Source: Cryomorpha ignava
GTDB taxonomy: Bacteria; Bacteroidota; Bacteroidia; Flavobacteriales_D; Cryomorphaceae
Direction of reading: 5' to 3'
Length of the DNA: 64,000 bases
Assembly: GCF_010686655.1 (NCBI RefSeq)
Contig: NZ_JAAGVY010000001.1
Span: forward strand, 1-64,000
Both the position numbers and the translations under genes were made by a program. The notes below the pieces were generated by a model, which saw nothing but the letters and a program-made list of their open reading frames with translations, was not told where the DNA came from and searched no databases. Numbering within the stretch: position 1 is the first letter of the stretch; every line of letters begins with the position of its first letter. Positions 59,403 to 64,000 of this stretch are shown here, piece by piece.

Positions 59403-59601
59403 ATGTGCATTTGGAGTTAGCGATGGAAAAAATGATCATAAGAAAAGTTCGTTTAAATTTAAGAGTCATGACGTTGAGCACACTTAAACGCCGCTAAGTC
59501 AGCACAAGCTTAGAAGAGAGTACGTCGCTCCATATCCATTTTTTCTTGGTAGTTTTCACTTGATATCATTATCTTCCCGTATATTTTTTTTACCAACCAC
59601 T

Positions 59602-61483
59602 ATGAAACAGCTTTTCTTATCACTACTTTTTGCGTCATTCGTAACTTTACTTTCAGCTCAAACTATTGTGGAATCTAATGAAGGAACAGTAGAGTTTATC
59701 GTTGATTCAATATTTGGCAACATGAACGAAATTACCGTAACGGGTTTTGCATTTAACGGAAGCCCTGAAGCAATATGCACATTTGAGAGTGAAGGGCCAG
59801 ATTTTCCAATAGCAAACGGCTTTGCATTAAGTTCTGGACATGTCAATAGCCTTACTGACGGTTTTGGCAGCTTATCAAATCCCTATCAAAACGACTCTGA
59901 TCTCCAATTATATCAATCTGCCGCTAATTTGTATGATTGCGTAAGTCTCGAAATAAATTTTATCGCAAATGAAAGTCAACTTGAACTTGCCTTTATTTTT
60001 GGGAGCGATGAATACCCAGCTTATATTTGTTCTCAATTCAATGATATAATGGGGATTCTCTTAAAACCTGATACTTCTGACGATTATGACATATATTCCG
60101 TAGTGCCTTTCACGAACATTCCAGTTACAGTAAATTCTTTAAACGGCCTTGGCCCTCAAGATTTTGATCTTGTGTTTTGCGATGAAGCCAATCCCGATTG
60201 GGAAGAAACCAGAAACCTACATTTACTATATAAATAATCAATCGGAAGATGCAAACGGAATTACAATTCCCGGATTTACTGTACCCTTAATTGCAACAAT
60301 GCCATTGATAATTGGCGACGCTTACACTCTAAAGATTGGAATTTGTGACACGGGCGACCCTTATTTTGATTCATCAGTTTTCATAAACTCCCAAAGCGTT
60401 AATTCAACTTACGACTGCCCGCTGCTTTCTGCAAATATTGGCGACGCCTGCGAATCAACTGGTTCAGGCACATCCCTTGTTACAGCCGATTGCGCTTGCG
60501 CCACAGTAACACAAACACCAGATATTGTAGTCAATGCCAGCTTTGATAACTTGCCTTATTTTGCAGAAGATACTATTCATTTAAACGTTAACACATTTAA
60601 TTTCAGCTCCTCGGTTTATCCTGATTATGAAATAAACATATATACTTCGCTGGTAGAAGAGTTTAATCCGGCAACAAGCACTTTACAAGCAACTTTATCT
60701 GCCGACGAATTAGCCGCTCTTGAAAGTGTTGAAGCAAATTTTGCGATCACCGATTTCAACTATCCCGTTTCTTCATTGCCCTATTTCGTAATAGTAGATA
60801 TACCCGCCGCACCGGGCGAGATTGTGGTAGAAAACAATAGAGCCATCTTATCTTTCACTTTTGAAGATAATAATTCAGTTTGCGTAAGCTTAACACCACA
60901 GTACTCTGAGATGACTCTTTTATCGGGTCAAACCAGTTTTGATTTTAGCTATAAAACATACAATCCCGGTCCGAATTATCTGACCGAATCACCCGTAAAT
61001 TTATATTGGTTCGAAGACTCAATATACAATGAGTCAGATATTTTAATTTCAGAATATCAGGGGCCGGGAATGAATATCGGTGGATCTCTCATCGTCAACA
61101 TCTTGCTAAACATTCCTCAACCTACAACTCAAAATCCGTATTACGTACTTGTTGTACCGCAGCCTATTGTAGTCGGCGGTTCTTCGGCTGATTACGCCGT
61201 GGCGAAAATTCAATTCAGTACCCTTTCGACAAAAAGCATTGATAAAACGGACTGGACAGCCTGGTTTGATGAAAACAAAAACCTGATTATTCAACCGGGC
61301 AACGATGCAAACGGAGTTTATACCTTTTCTCTTTTCGATCAACTCGGAAGAGAAGTGGTAAAAAGGAATGCAAAATCAGGATCCCAAACTACTGCCACAC
61401 AAGGTTTGTCTTCGGGAGTATATATGCTTCAGATTGAAACCGGATCGCAATTGATATCTGCGAAGCTTGCTCTCATTCAATAG
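59602..61483 (+). pseudogene. Frameshifted choice-of-anchor L / T9SS surface protein
   Basis: Two frames join to one gene of about 627 codons. Frame 1 (ATG 59602) has a signal peptide (MKQLFLSLLFASFVTLLSAQ) and the choice-of-anchor L domain (FGSDEYPAYICSQFNDIMGILL, a near-perfect match to the family pattern F-G-S-D-E-Y). It ends at 60237. The continuation lies in the next frame from about 60206 on (KPETYIYYINNQ, then IPGFTVPLIATMPL and YTLKIGICDTGDPYFDSSVFI), beta-domains and a T9SS sorting domain at the end (FSLFDQLGREVVKR, LSSGVYMLQIETG). An extra base near 60202-60208 (GAAGAAACC, expected GAAAAACC) explains the shift. Real mutation or sequencing error cannot be told. Confidence 0.75.
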
Positions 61484-61645
61484 GCAGTCAACACTTTGCA
61501 ATTGGCAAGGAAAAGTTGCTGGAGATTCAACTTCAAAGAGAGCTTCGCAGAAGCTGCTTGAAGGTATTGAGAAACCAAAAACTTACTACCAAAGAAATTA
61601 AGTATCGGTATGGTAATATATATATTTAACCAAATCCGATTTTTC

Positions 61646-61680
61646 ACAATACTAACTACTCAATACCAACTACTCCCTTA
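61646..61680. repeat. ACTACTCAATACC-type short repeat
   Basis: Degenerate words ACTAACTACTC, AATACCAACTACTCCC next to the end of the esterase gene, similar in style to the other intergenic word repeats. Short and of low significance alone. Confidence 0.4.
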
Positions 61681-62359
61681 CCAACGGCCCCAATACTTCC
61701 CATACATTTTCAGCCACAATCTTAGCTCCGGCAGGATTTGGATGAATTCCATCATCTTGATTTAGCGAATCAACTCCGCCGACATCTTTAAGTAGAAAAG
61801 GAATTAGCTCCACATTTTTTTCTTTTTGAATCTGGCCGTAAATAGCATTGTACTTTGCACCGTAATCCTGCCCCATGCTGGGTGGAACCATCATTCCCGC
61901 AAGTAAAATAGTCGCTTCGGGAAACGCTTTCCGTACCCGATCTATCATACTAATTAAATTCTTTTTGGTTTCTGCCGGTGGTAGCCCGCGCAGACCATCA
62001 TTTGCACCGAGCTCCAGCACAAAAATATCGACATTCTCGTTTTCCAAAATCCAGTCTATACGGCTGAGGCCGGTTGCGGTAGTTTCACCACTTACTCCCG
62101 CATTTACTACGGTATATGGGAGATTTAACGAATCTATTCTGACTTGAATCAGTGCCGGGAACGACTCGTCTGCCTCAACTCCATATCCCGCAGACAGGCT
62201 ATTGCCGAAAAAGAGAATAATTTTTTTCTTAGCATTTGCCTTTTCATCGGCTGGGATTTCACTTTGGGTTTTTTCTGAAGTTTTTTCAGTTTCAGAAGTG
62301 GTACAACTTATCAAAAAGATAATTAGAAAGAGGGTAAGCAGATGAATGGACTTCAGCAT
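61670..62359 (-). CDS. GDSL/SGNH arylesterase-type lipoprotein
   Basis: 229 residues. Lipoprotein signal with LISC lipobox (Cys19). After a Glu/Lys/Thr linker the hydrolase domain begins: FFGNSLSAGYG (block I, nucleophile Ser), NAGVSGETT (block II Gly), LELGANDGL (block III Asn), DGIHPNPAGAKI (block V Asp-x-x-His). These are TesA-like multifunctional thioesterase/arylesterase features; here membrane-anchored. The stop lies in the repeat region near 61670. No neighbour is clearly linked. Confidence 0.9.
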   Translation of the reverse strand: MLKSIHLLTLFLIIFLISCTTSETEKTSEKTQSEIPADEKANAKKKIILFFGNSLSAGYGVEADESFPALIQVRIDSLNLPYTVVNAGVSGETTATGLSRIDWILENENVDIFVLELGANDGLRGLPPAETKKNLISMIDRVRKAFPEATILLAGMMVPPSMGQDYGAKYNAIYGQIQKEKNVELIPFLLKDVGGVDSLNQDDGIHPNPAGAKIVAENVWEVLGPLVRE

Positions 62360-62526
62360 ATTGATTTATAGTTTTCTGATTCGAGTAATTCGAAGGTTTT
62401 TATTAGAATAAGCAAATTTAGGGAATTGTCAGTAGCATATGATTAAGAAGGCAACCCTCAAAATTGAATCGGAGATTATTCCCTTAAATCAAATAGAGAC
62501 TTCCTTAACAAATTCAGTAATTTTAC

Positions 62527-63567
62527 TTATAGCGTTGCCAACCTACTATTGTACAAATAGTTGGAGTACAAATTTTTATATCTCACTTTTCGCTCAATAG
62601 ATTTCACAACCTCTGTGGCAAAATCTTCCTCATACATTTGCGACATGATATTTAATCCGCCGGGGCTGAACACGTTTATCTCCATTAACTTATTGCCTAC
62701 AATATCTATTCCCACCAGGAACATTCCGTCCTGAACCAATTTCGGGCGCACAATTTCTGCAAGCTCAAGAATCTGGTCGGTCATTTTTACTTTTTCCGGT
62801 CTTCCACCTGCATGTATATTGCTGCGAATATCGCCGCTTGCATTTACCCTTTGCATCATTGCGTATTTTCCGTTTACCTGAAGCGGCTCACCGTTCATTA
62901 AGAAAAGACGGGTATCTCCATTCTTCGCTTCAGCCAAATATTCCTGCGCTATTACATATCCGTCCCTGCATATCGCATCAATAGTTTGGGTAAGGTTGTG
63001 TTCGTTTTTCTTGTCCATCATAAACACATTTTTGCCCCCCGAACCTTGCAAAGGTTTCAATATCATTTTATTCTTTTGCTCTTTAAAGAAATCCTTTATC
63101 TCTTTTTGATCTCTTGAAATAATCGTTTTTGGACGTAATATTTCAGGAAAATGCTGAAAATACATTTTATTGACAGCGCTTGCCAAACTACTTGGGTGGT
63201 TTATGACCAATACCTTATCATTCACAGCGATACCTCCAAAAATAAACGCCGCATTCTGCGCCCAGTCTCTATCATTTATTTCATCAGAAGGATCGTTTCG
63301 CAAAAACAAAACATCCAGATCTTCAGACGTGATACGCGAAAATTCTTCTTTTTGCATAGCTTTAAAAAAGGTTTCCTGCGATTTAAAAGTACTGCCCTTT
63401 ATGGTTTTACATCGTGCAGAAAAATGTCCGTTTGAAGCATAAGCCAGCTCACCAATGCCTATAAAATAAACATCATTGTCTCGCTTATAAGCAGCATATC
63501 CAATAGCGGCAGTCGTATAATTCGGCTGCTCGGTACTGTGGTCGTTGATAATGAATGCTATTTTCAT
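62527..63567 (-). CDS. GshB-like ATP-grasp (glutathione synthetase family) protein
   Basis: 346 residues, ATP-grasp fold: MKIAFIINDHSTEQPNYTTAAIG at the start, LRNDPSDEINDRDWAQ, LKPLQGSGGKNVFMM for nucleotide binding, and VGIDIVGNKLMEINVFSPGGLNIM for metal/substrate binding. It resembles prokaryotic glutathione synthetase, but the companion gamma-glutamylcysteine ligase is not seen and the upstream neighbour is a QEGLA-family protein, an association that recurs in Bacteroidota as far as I recall. Another peptide or amino-acid ligation is possible. Confidence 0.8.
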   Translation of the reverse strand: MKIAFIINDHSTEQPNYTTAAIGYAAYKRDNDVYFIGIGELAYASNGHFSARCKTIKGSTFKSQETFFKAMQKEEFSRITSEDLDVLFLRNDPSDEINDRDWAQNAAFIFGGIAVNDKVLVINHPSSLASAVNKMYFQHFPEILRPKTIISRDQKEIKDFFKEQKNKMILKPLQGSGGKNVFMMDKKNEHNLTQTIDAICRDGYVIAQEYLAEAKNGDTRLFLMNGEPLQVNGKYAMMQRVNASGDIRSNIHAGGRPEKVKMTDQILELAEIVRPKLVQDGMFLVGIDIVGNKLMEINVFSPGGLNIMSQMYEEDFATEVVKSIERKVRYKNLYSNYLYNSRLATL

Positions 63568-63654
63568 GTTTTAAATTTAAGGGTGTGAAATCGCTATAAA
63601 TTAGATTTTTCTAAAAAAAATCAGATTCACTATTTGATCTAATACAACCCTAAA

Positions 63655-64000
63655 TTATTCTAAAAGTTCGGTAACCTCAATGCCGTGACGCAGTATTTCC
63701 AATCGGACTCTTACCGAATCTCTCTGCAAAAACCGAGGCAATACAGGGGGTTTGACAATATTTCGATGCATCAATTCTTCAATCATATCTACATGATTTA
63801 TATTGAATTTTCCGGTGTAAAGCGTCTCTAAATTTCTGCCTTTTTTCAAATAATCCATTACATCGAGCAATCCTGCAAGATAAACAGCATCTTTCACCAA
63901 CCCACCGCCACGATAAATGCGCATGGCAATGTAATATGAAGTATAATCTGAAAAACGGCGTGCACGCAAAAGGTTAAATGTTTCTATGAAACTTGCCCCT
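63655..64000 (-). CDS. C-terminal part of a QEGLA-motif (DUF1704) protein
   Basis: The frame is open to the window end and reads GASFIETFNLLRARRFSDY, then MRIYRGGGLVKDAVYLAGLLDVMDYL and a hydrophobic/charged tail ending VTELLE. The YRGGGLVKDAVYLAG part matches the flavohemoglobin expression-modulating QEGLA motif family, which has a peptidase-like fold in related proteins. The N-terminal half with the name-giving motif is outside the window. Downstream the GshB-like gene starts about 90 bp away on the same strand, so they are probably co-transcribed. Confidence 0.7.
   Translation of the reverse strand, partial: GASFIETFNLLRARRFSDYTSYYIAMRIYRGGGLVKDAVYLAGLLDVMDYLKKGRNLETLYTGKFNINHVDMIEELMHRNIVKPPVLPRFLQRDSVRVRLEILRHGIEVTELLE

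Overview
The window is a chromosome segment of a Bacteroidota bacterium, most likely a flavobacterium of the order Flavobacteriales. The evidence is: secreted proteins with type IX secretion (T9SS) C-terminal sorting domains; a complete alternative complex III (act) operon joined to cytochrome oxidase genes; a TonB receptor with a carboxypeptidase-like N-terminal domain; an HU-CCDC81/SPOR protein; a QEGLA-motif protein; and repeated promoter boxes of the Bacteroidota type (TAnnTTTG, often with TTG about 20 bp upstream). Shine-Dalgarno sequences are rare. Most content is core metabolism and information processing, with a few accessory scars.

Layout. 1-2 kb: the edge of an IS66-like insertion sequence abuts a 5'-truncated T9SS cargo gene, followed by a second T9SS cargo gene. 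2.4-7.8 kb: a secreted redox cluster with three proteins carrying CxxC thioredoxin-type motifs, a DUF6029-type outer-membrane protein and a small beta-barrel protein. 7.9-9.3 kb: a small conserved ORF and ruvB. 9.4-20.9 kb: actABCDEF followed by cytochrome oxidase subunits II and I, one respiratory operon on the minus strand. 21-26 kb: a SPOR protein converging on rimP-nusA-infB. 26-35 kb: a MORN-repeat protein, a TIGR01777 epimerase, polyprenyl synthase, rfbA, an RND/MMPL transporter and a radical SAM/SPASM protein. 35-36 kb: a higBA toxin-antitoxin locus whose toxin has a nonsense codon. 36-40.5 kb: pabA/trpG, then the translation block frr-pyrH, tsf-rpsB and rpsI-rplM. 41-48 kb: an OM protein, kbl, gdhA, dprA, kdsB, the HU-SPOR protein and a small unknown. 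48-50 kb: a HemJ-like membrane protein divergent from an acyl-CoA thioesterase. 50-56 kb: aspartate-family amino acids, with lysC-lysA on the minus strand and metY plus a metX-hom fusion on the plus strand. 56-59 kb: a TonB receptor divergent from a DtxR-type regulator. 59-64 kb: a frameshifted T9SS cargo gene, a GDSL esterase lipoprotein, a GshB-like ATP-grasp protein and the C-terminus of a QEGLA-family protein.

The most interesting item is a 30-codon ORF (52499-52591) just after a strong promoter and ahead of metY. Its last 13 codons hold five Met and five Cys. Its stop codon lies in a 9-nt sequence that is repeated 49 nt downstream in the arm of a stable hairpin. This looks like a ribosome-mediated attenuator for methionine biosynthesis, controlling metY and an unusual single polypeptide that joins homoserine O-acetyltransferase to homoserine dehydrogenase. 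Other notable items are the nonsense-inactivated HigB toxin beside an intact antitoxin, an infB terminator embedded in the coding sequence of the convergent SPOR gene, and short word-like repeats scattered between genes. No tRNA, rRNA or CRISPR array was seen.
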